From assembly GCF_015706575.1 (NCBI RefSeq), contig NW_024037058.1, forward strand, positions 15,335,547 to 15,399,546: DNA of 64,000 nucleotides, written 5' to 3'. Positions 33,270-45,049 of this stretch are shown here, piece after piece. A program made the position numbers and the translations under genes. The stretch is from Patiria miniata. Its lineage: Eukaryota > Echinodermata > Asteroidea > Valvatida > Asterinidae. The first letter of the stretch is position 1. Each line of letters starts with the position of its first letter. The notes under the pieces are model-generated. The model was given only the letters and a program-made list of their open reading frames with translations. It had not been told where the DNA came from and made no database searches.

Positions 33270-36200
33270 GTAACTTAACTTGCAAGTTATATCCGTTTTT
33301 CAGCGTGCAAGGAAAATGAGTTGGCATCCGGGTATTTGGTAGTTGAATGTGGAGACTTGTACTGGTTTTCATTTTGTCCAAGTAGACCCACTTGTCAGGT
33401 ACTTGAACATGTTCATGATGTTGTTGAACTGCACTTTTCAGTTTCATTTTGACTTTTGTACTTTTTTGGCATGATTTGAATTTTGATATTGTTAAAGGCA
33501 GTGGATTATTGGATATTTTGCCGGAGACGGCAAACCTTTAGTAAACGTTAGTTTGCCGGTTATGCACTGAACATGCGCAGTTACTGTTTTTTCGTACTCA
33601 TTTTCCGGTGACAAATTTTAGTCTGGCTCCATGCCAATATTATCGTTGTAACCTCGTATTCACAAGATGGGATTCAGACTATTTTATAATTTCGGACTTT
33701 ATTTCCCTTTAAAAAAAAATCCTCCAGAGCCACAAATCTGAAAAAGAAAATGTAATAGGCCCCTACTCTGCAATAAAATGTTGGAGACATGTTAAAATAA
33801 TAAAAGAAGAATATTCTTATTTATTTGGGGTTGAGAAAAAAAACCTTAAAAATGTGGTGTGGTCGGAATCGAACGCGAGACATCCCGCTTACTAGAGCCT
33901 TTGCTTAACCATTACACCAAACGTGCTACTCAACTTTTGGTGGGAATTTAATACATCTTATAATTCAGCCCTATTTTAAAGAGTACAGCGCCCTCTGTTG
34001 CTATGGATTGCCGCCGGCAAACCTTTAGTAATCGTTAGTTTGCCGTCATTACCTCCGGCAAAATATCCACTATCTTAAAAACAAACAAACATGATGATAA
34101 AGAAACAAACACCCCAACATGACATGAGAAGGTAGTCCAGTAAATTGGCCACATTTATGGGGCTACTATTAAATTAGTCCGAAAATTTGGGACTCTCAAT
34201 ACTGTGTATGAGAGTCCCAAAACTTAAGGTATCCATATCGTGCAAAAGTTTGTGCTGCATAATAAAACCAGTGTGAATCAAATTTGCAAGGTTCTTACTC
34301 ACTACAGTTTCTTCAATAATCCCCAAAACTTTTGCCTCGCAAAGTTGCTGTTGTGAGCATTGCATCACCAAAAATTCAGCTTTTAAATCTAAGTTTACAG
34401 AGAGTTATCGAAATCCAAACGTGAGACATCATGTCGATGTGTACTGCAATGCATTGTGCAAAAAGACTCCTCAGCTATAACATTTTCATCGTGTAGATAA
34501 AACAGCGCCCTCTTGTTGATCTGAGTAAATGCAAATTGTTTCATTTTTTAACAGAGGGCGCTATGTTCATTGGGCCATCGATTAAAAAACAAGTAAGCTG
34601 CAAGGCTTTACCTACACCTACCCAGAATACATTGGGACTCACACACACATTTCCAGAGCATGGAGATTGACGTGGATGGTTTTTGAACTGCCAAAAACTT
34701 ACCTTAAAATTGGATTTAAGGTCTCAAATTTCGCATGTGACATGCTTGCAACTATATCATTTTGATGTATGTGTTGTGTGGGCATTAATTAGCCTGATGG
34801 TGAGTAAAAAAACGTCAGTAGTAATTTTGCACGTTTTTATGCACTCACGGTCCCAGTCTGCTATTAAATATGACCTGAAAAGTACCAAAAGTTGTAAATC
34901 TGATGAAGAAACACTATTTTCAGGAGTGAAAAAAATCTTTTAAATATTCTAACTTTTTGTGCCATGGCCCGTAGACTTTGTGCAGGAGGTCTGAGTTGGT
35001 GGCCTAGTATGGAATTCTTTCCAAAGTGGAAAAACACAGGCGAGGCCTACTTTATTTTTATTTGGAAAATTGGGACAACTTTTTTTACGAATGACTTTTA
35101 TTTGATTTTGATATTGTATGGTGCCATTTCCAGAGGAAAATATTAGACTAAGATTTCTAAATCTTTCCTTTCATTAATTTACATGGAAACTAAAAATCCA
35201 GGATTCGGGCGTAATTTGATGAGTTGGGTTAATTTATTTTAAACCTGGTAAGTAGGCTTTTAAGCTGGAAACAAAGTCGCAGAACAGTCTAAGAATAATG
35301 CACTGGAAACAAAGGGAGCAAATTTTCCACCGATAACAGTGGGCCTAGGAAAATCAAATAAAAGGTACTCCAGTATATCTGGGCCCAATTTCATAGAGCT
35401 GCTTAAGCACAAAATTTGCTTAAGCACGAAAAAACATTGCTTAGTAAAATCACGTAACCCGCCAAAACTCCATGGGATGTACATTGCTTGTGACTGGTAT
35501 TTAGCTGTTGTTTGCTTAGCATAACAATCGAGTGGAGTTTTGGCCGGTAACCTGATTATATTAAGCAAGATTTTTTTGTGCTTAAGCAAATTTTGTGCTT
35601 AAGCAGCTCTTTGAAATTGGCCCCCTGGGCATTATGGGGCTACAAAAGGGGTCAGATACTGTGAGAAAAACACCTGTAAAGCACGTTCCCCATGTTTGTC
35701 AAACAAAGATTCGCCAGAATTTTATGATAAAGCATTACCTCAATCACATATCTCAAATCACAACTTCATCTCAAGTAATCCAGTTTCAAGTCAAGTGATA
35801 GGCTATTCAAATGAACTGTGACAACATTCCTTTTTCAATGTCCGTCCCCTGTTACTTGCGACCTATAACTTTTGATCATACTTGTGATTTAGCTTATGAT
35901 TTACTTAAAGGGAATACATGTATACAACATTTGCAAACATCGAAAAATAAAACTGCCAAATTTTTACGAAATACCTTACTAGGATGTTGAAAAATGACAG
36001 TTTAAAGCATCCTGTAAAATTATGGCACCTGGTGTGAAGTCATTTTCAAGAAAATGGTATTTTTGTAAAAAATTCCAACAGTGGTCGGCCGACCACCGTT
36101 GGAAAAACCTAACTATTTGTCAACTACTGCTCCAAATTTACCTTTTTTTCAGTCGAAATTTTGTTTGCTATTGGTTACATGTTCATGAATGGGTGCAGGC

Positions 36201-39200
36201 CAGCTATACTAGTTCCCTTACCTTACAAATTTCCGGCATCTGTAAATTGATCCATTTTATATTTAGTGGAGTCAGGGAACCAGACTACTTGAACATTTTT
36301 GTTTTTCTTGGTTTTTCCAGCATTTTCGAACACAAAACTTCAAACATGTCAGTGTAACAATATTTGATCTATGATACTAACCCCTCAAATAGTTCATTTC
36401 TGAAAATTACAGCAAAAGCCAATGATGTATATTCCCTTTAATCATGCTGCTGTACTATTTATTTTTTTGGCCAGGATCTTGACTGTCCCTACGTGGATGG
36501 CGTTGATGAGTCTTGGATATCAGAATTGCTCTTCCATCCCGGTGAGGCAAGGATCAGGCTGCTACAATGGCTGTTTTCTCGGTAAGATGAGCCCAAGTCC
36601 AAAAATTTGGGACTCTCAGTGCTGCAATCAAGAGTCTCAAAACTTACCCCAACCTTCTTGGATATTTGGCTAGAAACCCTGCTTAAGGCAACACCATGCA
36701 ACTGTTGTCAAAAGTGTAGTGTAGCAAGATCCATCGGGTCACAAATCTCAAGGCCAAACTGCCTCAGAGTCTGTGGTCACCAACTGTAGCAGGATACAAC
36801 TGTTGCATTGTTCAATGGGACTACTAGCTCTCATTGTCTCAGAATTGGCTGTTTATGGTCTGACTTTGATGGCTCAATGCAGCAAGATCACATAGGCTTT
36901 TTAAGAAAAAGAAAAAAATCTATTTTAAATGTTTTTTTTTACCTAAGTCTTGGCTGGTGAAATACCAAGGACCTCTTCTTAAACTTATGGGAATTTTGGA
37001 GTTTCCGTTGCAGAGTGAATACAGCTAGGCTAATGTTGTTTTGCATTTTCTGCACTGGGAGTCTCAGTGAGTCTGGACAAGTCCAAGAGGCAGGGGGAGG
37101 GTGTTAAAACCCCTTATACTATTACACTATATCACACTCATATAAACCCAAACTCCTTGCAAAACAATAATTGGATTTTTTTTTCTGTAGGTTTGATGGC
37201 AAGCTGGCTGAGATGTTGGAAAACCAGTATGTGCTGAGTGAGACACAGATGGACTCCAGGCTACAGTGTGAGGAGCAGTCATTTTTATTATTCTCAACAG
37301 ATCACCCCGACGCAAAATTCCATCTTATGAATAGTGTAATTGGGGTACCCGCTGCTAATTGTACATCAGATTTGAACCGGCCAACCGATCTCGCAAGCTT
37401 GGTGGTTTGAGCGGTAAGACGTCTGCACTAGAAAGCAGGAGGTCGTAGGTTCGAGTCCCACCCGAGTGATTTTTTTTTCTAACTTTCACTCGGGAGGTAA
37501 CACACTGAGTAAACAGTGTACATCGGTGAAGGACAAAACCTAATATTGCTCTCGGATTACATGTAGAACTAAAACTAAAAAAAAAAATTGGGACATAAAA
37601 AGAAACATCTCTTTTCCACCATCCGAAGCCATTCTCGGCCATGTGGGAGATTGCACTATTCAAAAGAGAAAGTGATTCTACAACTCCAAGTGCAAGTGCC
37701 CATCCTATCTGCTCACAGCATGGCAGTGCGCATTCGACTGAATTGCAGTACAAAAATCAGAAATAGTTCAGAAAATTCTAAAGAAAATTGTTAAAAAAAA
37801 GGTTCTGCTGACTGGAATTTGAAAGTTGTCAGTCACAATGTGCAAAAAGGATTGTCGATATATTTTTGTCATCCAATAATTTTAAAGAATTTTTAAAATT
37901 TTGAGCGGAGGATTTTGAATTGATTTCCTTTCCTTCATCAGGTCTGCTGCAGATAGCATCCGTCATGGGGCTGTGCAAGGCAGATGATATAGACCTTATC
38001 AGGGTAAGGACATTGTGCGTAACTTTGAGTTTGTTTTGAACAGATATTTATTACCAAACTTCACCAAATCCATGGAAGCTTGCACTCAGCTCTGAGTGGC
38101 CAGGAGCTCAGTGGGACTTCTGACTCCCTGTAACAAAATTATTGATAAATTAGGAACTGCCATCACGACTGGATATTTCAATCCTGCAGCTGACTGGTAT
38201 GGTAGGCTCTTGGGAACGACGGTTCATATTCTGCCCTTGTCAATGTTGTTAGTTAAACTCTAAAGAATTTTCAGTTAGAGATACACGTAATGTAGCTATA
38301 ATTGAAGTTTATTCAGTGCTGACTGGTATGGTAGGCTCTTGGGAACGACGGTTCATATTCTGCCCTTGTCCATTTTGTTAGTTAAACTCTAAAGAATTTT
38401 CAGTTAGAGATACATGTAATATAGCTATAATTGAAGTTTATTCAGTGCTGACTGGTATGGTAGGCTCTTGGGAATGACGGTTCATATTCTGCCCTTGTCC
38501 ATTTTGTTAGTTAAACTCTAAAGAATTTTCAGTTAGAGATACACGTAATATAGCTATAATTGAAGTTTATTCATAATTGAGGAGAACGTCTTGATCTTGA
38601 AAACGTTCTTTTCAGAACCATGCATACTCACAAAAGAGATTTATTCACATGGTGCTACCACAAACTTATCTTGTCTCAACATTTATATAATAACAGGGTG
38701 CAGCTTCCTCTAGCAAGCAGAGTGCATTCTGGGATCAGCTGTTGGATATCCTCTGCATAGCCGACGCTGCAGACAACCCACAAAAGAGAGGCTTGGCCAG
38801 TCCAGGCATCGTCAGGTACTAAGACAGGGCGGGGCGGGGGAGGCTTTTTTTATAACGGTGGCAAAAGTTTAAATGATTGACTTTGCATGGGACACACTAT
38901 TTTACTGAGTGGCCCAGTGCACCTTTTATTTTCAACAAGGGGGATCTCTCAATTTTCCAATCTGTGTGATGGAGTGCTAATTTTCCAGTCAACAGCGGCT
39001 CTGAGGGTGTGCTGCCTTCTATGGGTGATTTTTGAATTGGGTACCTGTTGCCATAGCGGTGTGGTACCAGCAGAACTGGGCCCTACTTTTTCATGATTTT
39101 TTTTGGGCAACTTTTCAAAACAGTGGGTCCCCTTTCATTAAAGGTAATGTACAACATTTGCAAACATCAAAACACAAAACTACCAAATTATTATGAAATA

Positions 39201-42200
39201 CCTTACTTAAACAATTGTCTCAAACATGCTGTGAAATCATGGCACCTGGTGTGCTGTCATTTGCAAGAAAAGTAGAATTTTTGTATCAATTTCAAAACTG
39301 ACTTTTTTCAAATGCTGCCCCCAATTTCCCAAATTTAGTTAGTCTGGTTCCCCTGACAATTCCCTGACTTTGATAAATTGCTCTGTTTCGTCTAAAGTAG
39401 GGTCAGGGAACCAGCCTACTAGAACAGCATTTTTTTCTTGGTTTTTCCAGCATCTACGAACACAAAACTCTAAACAGGTCAGTGTAACAATTTTTACTAT
39501 AAAATGCCAACCCCCAAATCTATCCATTTCTGAAAATTACAGCAAAAGCAAATGTTGTTTATTACCTTCAAGATTGCGTTTACATCTGCAATGGATGTTT
39601 TGGGAACTGAGTACCAGGCACTTCAAGTCGGATGTCGGGTAAACAGTTGTCAGCCCTAAGTAGTCCTTGAACTTGTTTTGGTTTTGTCTTTGTATCTGGA
39701 ATTCAGTGAGAGCATGACCCTGGATGAGCAGTTTGACCACGACTGTCAGTACATCAACACCTTGGCTGCTCAGCGAGATCTCAAAGACACCTTCTCAACC
39801 AAGCTCCATCTGCTACCACCGGACCTGCTGCGACTGATAGAAAACAACCTCAAGGAACAGGGCTTGGAGGGACACAGGTAAAAGAAGGCGTGGCAAGGCT
39901 TAGTCTTTTCCTTTTACCTTATTACCTTTTGGCTTCATTGGGAGGTTTGAACCCCCCTCCACACCTACCTCAAGAAATATTAAAGGTATAGTCCATCATT
40001 TGTAATTTGTGCATTTTATTCGTTTGAAGCAACAACAGTGCTCAATATCTGAAGAAGAATGCTAAACAACCAATCTGATAAAGTTTCAGCTCAGCTTCAG
40101 CTGTATATTTCGAGAAAAACAACATTGTAGGATCTCGATTTCAAAAGTTGTTCAATCATGTTTTGAATTGGGCCTGAATCCAGCGTCCGAGACACGTTCT
40201 CACTGAGCCGATTGCAGCTACGTGATGTTGCGCATTGAGCAGACGAATTATAGCAACAGTGTGCGTCGTGCCAATGCTTGCGCGTGCTTCGCTGAATAAC
40301 AAAACGAACTACTAATTTGGATTTCCTACGGTGCTTCTTAAGACGCACCGTTGGAAAGGCCTTCTTTCGTTGATTTCTTCAAAATGACAGCATGCCAGAA
40401 AGAATAACTTAAACCAATTTTCTTCTAGGCCGCAGCCACCTGAGAGAAGCAAACTGGACGAGGTGATCAGTAAACTGGACAAGGATCTGGCGGCTTCTGA
40501 AGCCCAGCTGGGAGCACTTCAGAAACAGGTACCTGCCCAAATAGGATTTTCAGGCTTCATTTACACACATATCAGACTGATGTTCCGAGTTGCACCAAGT
40601 CAAATAGAAGTATGAGCTCCTTGGATTGACAAGAACTTTGTGCATGTATTTCTCACTGACTAGCCCCTGGAGAAGTTGTGAAGGATTGCACTAGTAGTCG
40701 CTCCTGTTTCAAGTGCCAAACATTCATGTTCATGATTCGAATGGAATGATTTTGGTTCAGGTTGACTCTGGAACATCAGCCTGATTCGGGTTAAATACTT
40801 TTCTGCTATGCGACTAAAAATATTGTAGCTAGACATTGCACTCAAAAAACCTTGTTGCTAGGAAGAACGATGCAACTTAACATGAAAAGCAGTGGCGTAT
40901 CCTGGCGGATTTTTGTGACAATTTTTTTTTTGTCAGTAAAAATTTAAATAAATGTTTATAGACTTCTTCTGACATCAATCCCTCAAAAGAAAACGCGCTC
41001 AACAACCATTACAATTTGCGTGAAAATGTCCATATAATATGTAGTATGCATAATAATGGTCAGTTTTGAAGAGCGCGCCCCCCCCACCGCTTTTTTATTT
41101 TACGGAGGCAAGTGTCTGGAGAAAAAACATGTCAAACACGTCTACATTTCGGCGCGGATGTGCGGTTGACCCCCCCCCCCGGACATACGTGACTTTGTCG
41201 CACGTCTTTCCAAGTATGTACAATTAAATGAGCATGTTCACATATTTACGTGACTAAGACATGCATCTTATCTCTCATTCATTTGTGCGTATTTGTAAAA
41301 GCGCACGACAATGTCACATTTGTGTCAATCTGCCTTATAATAAGTCAAAGGCCTGGGCGGGATATTTGAACAGCATGGACAGTAAACGTGAAAAAGTTAG
41401 ACGCAATTGGTGAATCTTCGAGATTGGTTGATCGCGCTGCGCTATCGTTCGATCATGTTGCCATCGGTTGGTCGCGCCGCCAGCGGTCGACCCCTTTTCT
41501 TTCTAATTCACGGCTCTGGAGGATTGTTTTGAAAAAGAGAAGTAAAGTCGGAGATTTGCTACAGGATTCGACCAATCGCGCAAGTGCACCTCTGCGCAAT
41601 CGAGTGATAGCGTAGATCCACCGATCGCGCCCAACCAAACCTCTATTTTGCACTGTTTCCAACTGTAGTATGACTACCCACGTAGTGACCAGAAGGCCGT
41701 CGCTAAAGTGACCCAGACCCTGAAGCTGGTACTGTCAGAGCTGGCTCAGCTGGTGACCAGCTTCTCTTATTGCTTTGAGAGTGAGATGAGGCAGTGGTGT
41801 AACAAGACCCCACCGCAGCTGACTGACCTGGGCCCTGCGGTCAAGAGGGTGCACTCCCTGCTGCAACAATTCTCAGTGGTAAGCGGAATAACAATGGCGC
41901 TGCTAGAAGGAACATAAGATCATTTGCTATTTGTACATTTGTTTTTCGTCTGAGGCACCAAAATTGCTAAAAAAACTTAAGAATGGTGCATAACAACTAA
42001 GCTGTTAAGTTTCAGCTCAGTGGATACTATACAATTTGAGAAAACAGAAAACGTATGTACGCTTTTGGTAACTGGATTCCATTGCTAATGCACGTAAAAA
42101 AAACATGTGCCTGCGGACTTACCTTTTAAAACACCCTTCTGTGATTATTTTCATCCAAATGATACCATTTCAGGCGGAGTAATTTCTCAGGGTATTTGGT

Positions 42201-44079
42201 ATGGTACCACCCCTATCTTCACTTTTGAGCAAGGTCCATTTCTGAATTTGAGTTGAATTTTTGTGTGAATATCGATTAGTTTCTTAACTGGGCTTCCAAA
42301 TGCATATTTTGTTTGTGTGGTATCAAACAGTGACAGTTAAGAATGGATTATTTAATCGCAGGATAGTATTATGAAGGATATCAAAAGTCAATTTGAAAAG
42401 TGGCCTCCTATTTGGTGGTACTGCTTATAGTCAGTAGGATACTCTGTAACAGAAAGGAGTTAGCAAACCGTGAAGGCGAATAAGTTTTTTCATAGCTTTT
42501 CAAATAAATACCCATAAGTTACATATTAATTGTCAAAACAAACTTCAAAACTAGACAATTAAAGTGACAAACTTTAATAGGCAAGTAGAATGTTTTTGTT
42601 TGTATTTTTTTTGTCACGACCAGACTCTCGATATGATATCATCACTATAATTTACAAATTTATGGCACGCTGCTTTTGTAATGTTGTCTGCATGTCTACA
42701 CCAGCACAGTGGTACCTTTCTGAGTAATCTCAAAGAATTAAAATAAAATGTTTATTTTTCTCATCAGCTCCTTGATGGCTTGAAAGGCATCCAGACATCC
42801 TACATTGGTGTCTGCAGCAGTGGGCAACACAGCAAGAATGCAACGGAGACCAAAAGAGTGGATAAGCTGGGTAAGTACCATCCATGTCTGTTCAAAGAAA
42901 GTGCAGAGATGCTTTGGAACACACACGAGATGACGATTATGGAAGCGCCGCCTTCTGTTTGACAATAGAATTGTGAATTGTGAAATAGTCAAGTTTGAAA
43001 TTCATTTGTGTTTGTTGCATGAAGGGCTTTAGTCTGAGTATCACCCTTTCTCCACGCAGCCTATCTCTGGTAGAACGTCTGATATATCTAAGCATGCGTG
43101 ACGTCATTTCATTCTGAAATAGGGACTAAGATTGTAATTGGTCAATTTTGATGCCGCGTTTTTGTTATACAACCTGTACAAAAATGCTACTCATCGTGGG
43201 CGTGATGTTTCTCGAGGTCATACGCAGTCTAGTTGCATAATTAATCGCCGAATCTGTTCAGGTATCATAGCCTATGGACGGCTTTGCTAGGGCCAGGGTC
43301 TATGACATAGACTATACAAGGGCTTATGTAAGGGCCTCAATTTCAAGTAAAAATCTACAAGACTACAGGCTCAAGAACTTATTGTCTGCACTAGTGATCC
43401 ATAGGTGTGAGTTCCACAAAGGGTTGTCAATGTTTCTCACAAGCCCTCAGACAGCTAGACGCTTGCAAAGCGCAAGCGTCTATGATAGCACACAGATTTG
43501 GCGAAAACAAGAATGCGTCTTGACCTCCAGATTCTGACTATTCAGCGGGCCTTCTGTTGGGTCTTCAGTAATCCGTTGTTGTATTACAAAATCATGGCAG
43601 CCAATCAACCAATGAACAGCTTAGGCCAAATTTGAGCTCAAAATGACGTCACAATTTCTAAAGTCGACTCCGATTGGCTGGCGCGCGGGTTGGCATAAAA
43701 TTTGCATGCTGGGATATATCAGACATTGGTCTCAGCTGTACAACGGATACTCGGACTTCAGACAGCACTGTGTACATGCATACAGTGCTTATCAATTTAT
43801 GGTGGTGCAGGGCAGTAACTTGTAAATGTTTCATAAGTCACTTTTGAAGAAAACATTGCCAAGTGTCCCCAACTTGGTATGATACATGACAAGACATTCC
43901 TAACTGCTTTTCTTCAGCTTCATACACAACTCTTCTTCGTTGAATTACCTACAGTGTCGGTCAGTCAAGCCGCATTGGAAAGCTTCCAAGAATGCGTCAG
44001 CATCATGAACGAATCCCTGCAGAGATGCGGTGAGGAGTGGGATGCCAGCACCACCCTAGGGGCCACATTCCTCAGGTAG
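33216..44079 (+). CDS. HAUS7: HAUS augmin-like complex subunit 7
   Basis: Ten coding exons join in phase to give 375 residues (human HAUS7 is 368): 33216-33269, 36475-36581, 37191-37267, 37942-38003, 38697-38815, 39707-39877, 40429-40528, 41669-41878, 42768-42870, 43955-44079. The join of exons 1 and 2 reads SFKKRLQDLDCPYVDG, matching human VFGKLKDLNCPFLEG. FWDQLLDIL and the helical C-terminal half also align in order with HAUS7. HAUS7 is one of eight augmin subunits, which recruit gamma-tubulin complexes to existing spindle microtubules for branching nucleation. The start ATG sits in AGAACATGG, a good context. The chain is largely alpha-helical. No domain is missing. Intron 1 is 3.2 kb. Many introns carry MITEs. 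Confidence 0.92.
33497..34076. mobile_element. Foldback element, ends GATATTTTGCCGGAG, in HAUS7 intron 1
   Basis: Inverted arms contain GGCAAACCTTTAGTAA and TTAGTTTGCCG in both orientations. About 580 bp including a nested tRNA-like sequence. Confidence 0.7.
33850..33925 (-). mobile_element. tRNA-like sequence (SINE head), family zeta
   Basis: Minus strand: GTTTGGTGTAATGGTTAAGC (box A) and CGCGTTCGATTCCGACC (box B). It resembles a tRNA-Gly/Glu type head. No strong cloverleaf. Confidence 0.5.
34130..34168. mobile_element. Terminal fragment of the 24652-25110 element
   Basis: TAGTCCAGTAAATTGGCCAC then ATTTATGGGGCTA. HAUS7 intron 1. Confidence 0.55.
35381..35624. mobile_element. MITE family C, HAUS7 intron 1
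   Basis: GGGCCCAATTTCATAGAGCT and AGCTCTTTGAAATTGGCCCC ends, with the internal GCCAAAACTCCATG hairpin of 26229-26471. Confidence 0.8.
35744..35900. mobile_element. Decayed copy of element family H
   Basis: TCTCAAATCACAAC, TTCAAGTCAAGTGATAGGCT and TACTTGTGATTTAGC segments, adjacent to the MITE B copy at 35905. Confidence 0.45.
35905..36441 (-). mobile_element. TTAA MITE family B, in HAUS7 intron 1
   Basis: TTAA flanks and the AGGGAATAC...GTATATTCCCT ends. Opposite orientation to 6843-7350. It ends 34 bases before HAUS7 exon 2. Confidence 0.8.
36475..36581 (+). CDS. HAUS7: HAUS7 exon 2
   Basis: Acceptor TTTTGGCCAG|GAT and donor CG|GTAAGA. It encodes DLDCPYVDGVDESWISELLF followed by ARIRLLQWLFSR, the most conserved N-terminal block of the family. 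A TTAA-type MITE ends about 34 bases upstream. Confidence 0.92.
37191..37267 (+). CDS. HAUS7: HAUS7 exon 3
   Basis: Acceptor TTCTGTAG|GTT and donor T|GTGAGG, 77 bases, joining exon 4 through a split Cys codon. It encodes FDGKLAEMLENQYVLSETQM. Confidence 0.85.
37304..37560 (+). mobile_element. SINE alpha in HAUS7 intron 3
   Basis: ATCACCCCGACGCAAAATTC at the start, box B AGGTTCGAGTCCCACCCG, body GGTAACACACTGAGTAAACA, tail CTAATATTGC. It begins about 37 bases after exon 3. Confidence 0.85.
37942..38003 (+). CDS. HAUS7: HAUS7 exon 4
   Basis: Acceptor TTCATCAG|GTC and donor AGG|GTAAGG, 62 bases. It encodes LLQIASVMGLCKADDIDLIR, matching the human TKLGHELMLCAPDDQELLKG segment. Confidence 0.9.
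38189..38573. repeat. 129 bp tandem triplication in HAUS7 intron 4
   Basis: Units start GCTGACTGGTATGGTAGGCT at 38189, 38318 and 38447 and differ at only a few bases. Confidence 0.92.
38697..38815 (+). CDS. HAUS7: HAUS7 exon 5
   Basis: Acceptor ATAACAG|GGT and donor AG|GTACTA, 119 bases. It encodes QSAFWDQLLDILCIADAAD, aligned with human LHFMDQLLDTIRSL. Confidence 0.9.
39138..39571 (-). mobile_element. TTAA MITE family B, in HAUS7 intron 5
   Basis: AAAGGTAATGTACAACATTT and AAATGTTGTTTATTACCTT ends, with the GTCAGGGAACCAG interior typical of the family. Degenerate termini. Confidence 0.75.
39707..39877 (+). CDS. HAUS7: HAUS7 exon 6
   Basis: Acceptor GAATTCAG|TGA and donor AG|GTAAAA, 171 bases. 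It encodes the segment with LDEQFDHDCQYINTLAAQRD and LLPPDLLRLIENNLKEQG. Confidence 0.9.
39980..40410 (+). mobile_element. TTAA MITE family A, right-truncated, in HAUS7 intron 6
   Basis: AAAGGTATAGTCCATCATTT to CAGCATGCCAGAAAGAATAA. Compared with 22642-23215, the last 110 bases are missing. HAUS7 exon 7 begins 19 bases later. Confidence 0.8.
40429..40528 (+). CDS. HAUS7: HAUS7 exon 7
   Basis: Acceptor TTCTTCTAG|GCC and donor CAG|GTACCT, 100 bases. It encodes LDEVISKLDKDLAASEAQL, the coiled-coil segment equivalent to human EEKLAELARQLQESAAKL. The 3' end of a MITE lies about 20 bases upstream. Confidence 0.9.
41417..41642. mobile_element. MITE in HAUS7 intron 7
   Basis: Inverted ends GATTGGTTGATCGCGC and GCGCCCAACCAAACC plus GCGCTATCG/GATAGCG, about 225 bp, ending 26 bases before exon 8. 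Confidence 0.5.
41669..41878 (+). CDS. HAUS7: HAUS7 exon 8
   Basis: Acceptor AACTGTAG|TAT and donor GTG|GTAAGC, 210 bases, phase 0 at both ends. It encodes QTLKLVLSELAQLVTSF and LGPAVKRVHSLLQQF, aligned with human DFHQLILAFLQVYDDEL and LHPCGPIIQATHQNL. Confidence 0.92.
41910..42060 (+). mobile_element. Diverged fragment of MITE family A
   Basis: AAGTTTCAGCTCAG and AATTTGAGAAAACAG align with the left third of family A. HAUS7 intron 8. Confidence 0.4.
42768..42870 (+). CDS. HAUS7: HAUS7 exon 9
   Basis: Acceptor TCTCATCAG|CTC and donor G|GTAAGT, 103 bases. It encodes LLDGLKGIQTSYIGV, followed by a polar stretch. Confidence 0.87.
43069..43730. mobile_element. Inverted-repeat element in HAUS7 intron 9
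   Basis: GTCTGATATATCTAAGCATG with TGACGTCATTT, and AAATGACGTCA with CATGCTGGGATATATCAGAC. Confidence 0.65.
43955..44079 (+). CDS. HAUS7: HAUS7 exon 10 (last)
   Basis: Acceptor ACCTACAG|TGT. It joins exon 9 through a split Val codon and encodes QAALESFQECVSIMNESLQR, ending TFLR-stop at 44079. This matches the position and helical character of the human C-terminus. Confidence 0.85.
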
Positions 44080-44275
44080 CCGTCACACACAGGGCCCCTA
44101 CCCCCAGAACAAACACCAAGAGAGACCCTGTGGGAAAACTGATGCTCAGTGGTTGTTGTGAAAGCTTCTAGTCAATGCGTGGTTTACAAACCTTTGCATG
44201 CAATTCCACAAAGAATGGAATCTGGCACCACGGGGGATGGGGAGCATTTTCGTTCCAAAACGTTGATGTCTCATC

Positions 44276-44621
44276 TATGAGCTCCGTGCACAAGTACCCC
44301 TTCAACGGCCAGAAAAGGAGAGTTGGGGGAGACCTAGACTGGTTCCCGGTCCATCCATTGCGGACTTCGAATGTATCCATAGTTATGGGAGCGGGACAAG
44401 TCTGGGAGACCAGAAATTCGAACGCATTTGAGTGCCGACGCCGCCAGATGCTCACTCGCAAAGACGTTATGGCTTAGTTGTGTGCACATTCAGGATAAAT
44501 AAGTCGTGCGTACTACTTTGAGCGCGAAGCAGTACAGTACCCACGCGCAATGTCCCGTCTACGGGGCTCTCAAAAGTAGTAAAAAAAATGCACCCTCTTT
44601 TGTTGGCACACATAGCCCATA
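44276..44621. mobile_element. MITE, ATGAGCTCCGTGCAC family
   Basis: Same family as 27802-28068 (CTCCGTGCACAAGTACCCC, then GGAGAGTTGGGGGAGAC; right end CACATAGCCCATA). It lies about 200 bases after the HAUS7 stop, probably in its 3' UTR. Confidence 0.7.
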
Positions 44622-44855
44622 GATGCATGTCACTCGAGTAAATTTTACAGTGTTATCACAGAAAACTTACAATGAAATTGAATGACTTTTCCGTGACTTT
44701 TCAAGGACAGGGATATTAAGTTCAGATTTCAAGCTTTAAAATGGTATAAAAGAATGGCGGTATGTGTTTCCGCGCCGACACTAGAGCCTCCCCCCAAAAA
44801 AGTTGCGAGTATTTTGGGACGCATTGTATAGAGTGGTATGCATAAAGAGGAAGTA

Positions 44856-45049
44856 CAGTTGAGTCTCGTTAATACAAACTCGTTCAGACCTAGCCAAATT
44901 GTTTGTTATATCAGAATTTTGTATTAAGAGGAACATCAGTGATCAGTCCCATTCATTGTGCACATAAATGCACAGTCGGGACCAAGGCTTTATGTTTGTG
45001 ATAACCAGAATTTTGTATTAACAGAGTTTGTACTAAAGAGATTCGACTG
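44856..45049. mobile_element. Tigger/pogo-like MITE, TA target
   Basis: 194 bp, TA flanks, ends CAGTTGAGTCTCGTTAATAC / TTCGACTG with AATACAAACTCGTT mirrored by AGAGTTTGTACT. Typical pogo-type terminus. Confidence 0.75.

Noticed and set aside
43274-43537. 87-codon frame between HAUS7 exons 9 and 10
   Set aside because: It lies inside the inverted-repeat element at 43069-43730 and would break the HAUS7 reading phase.
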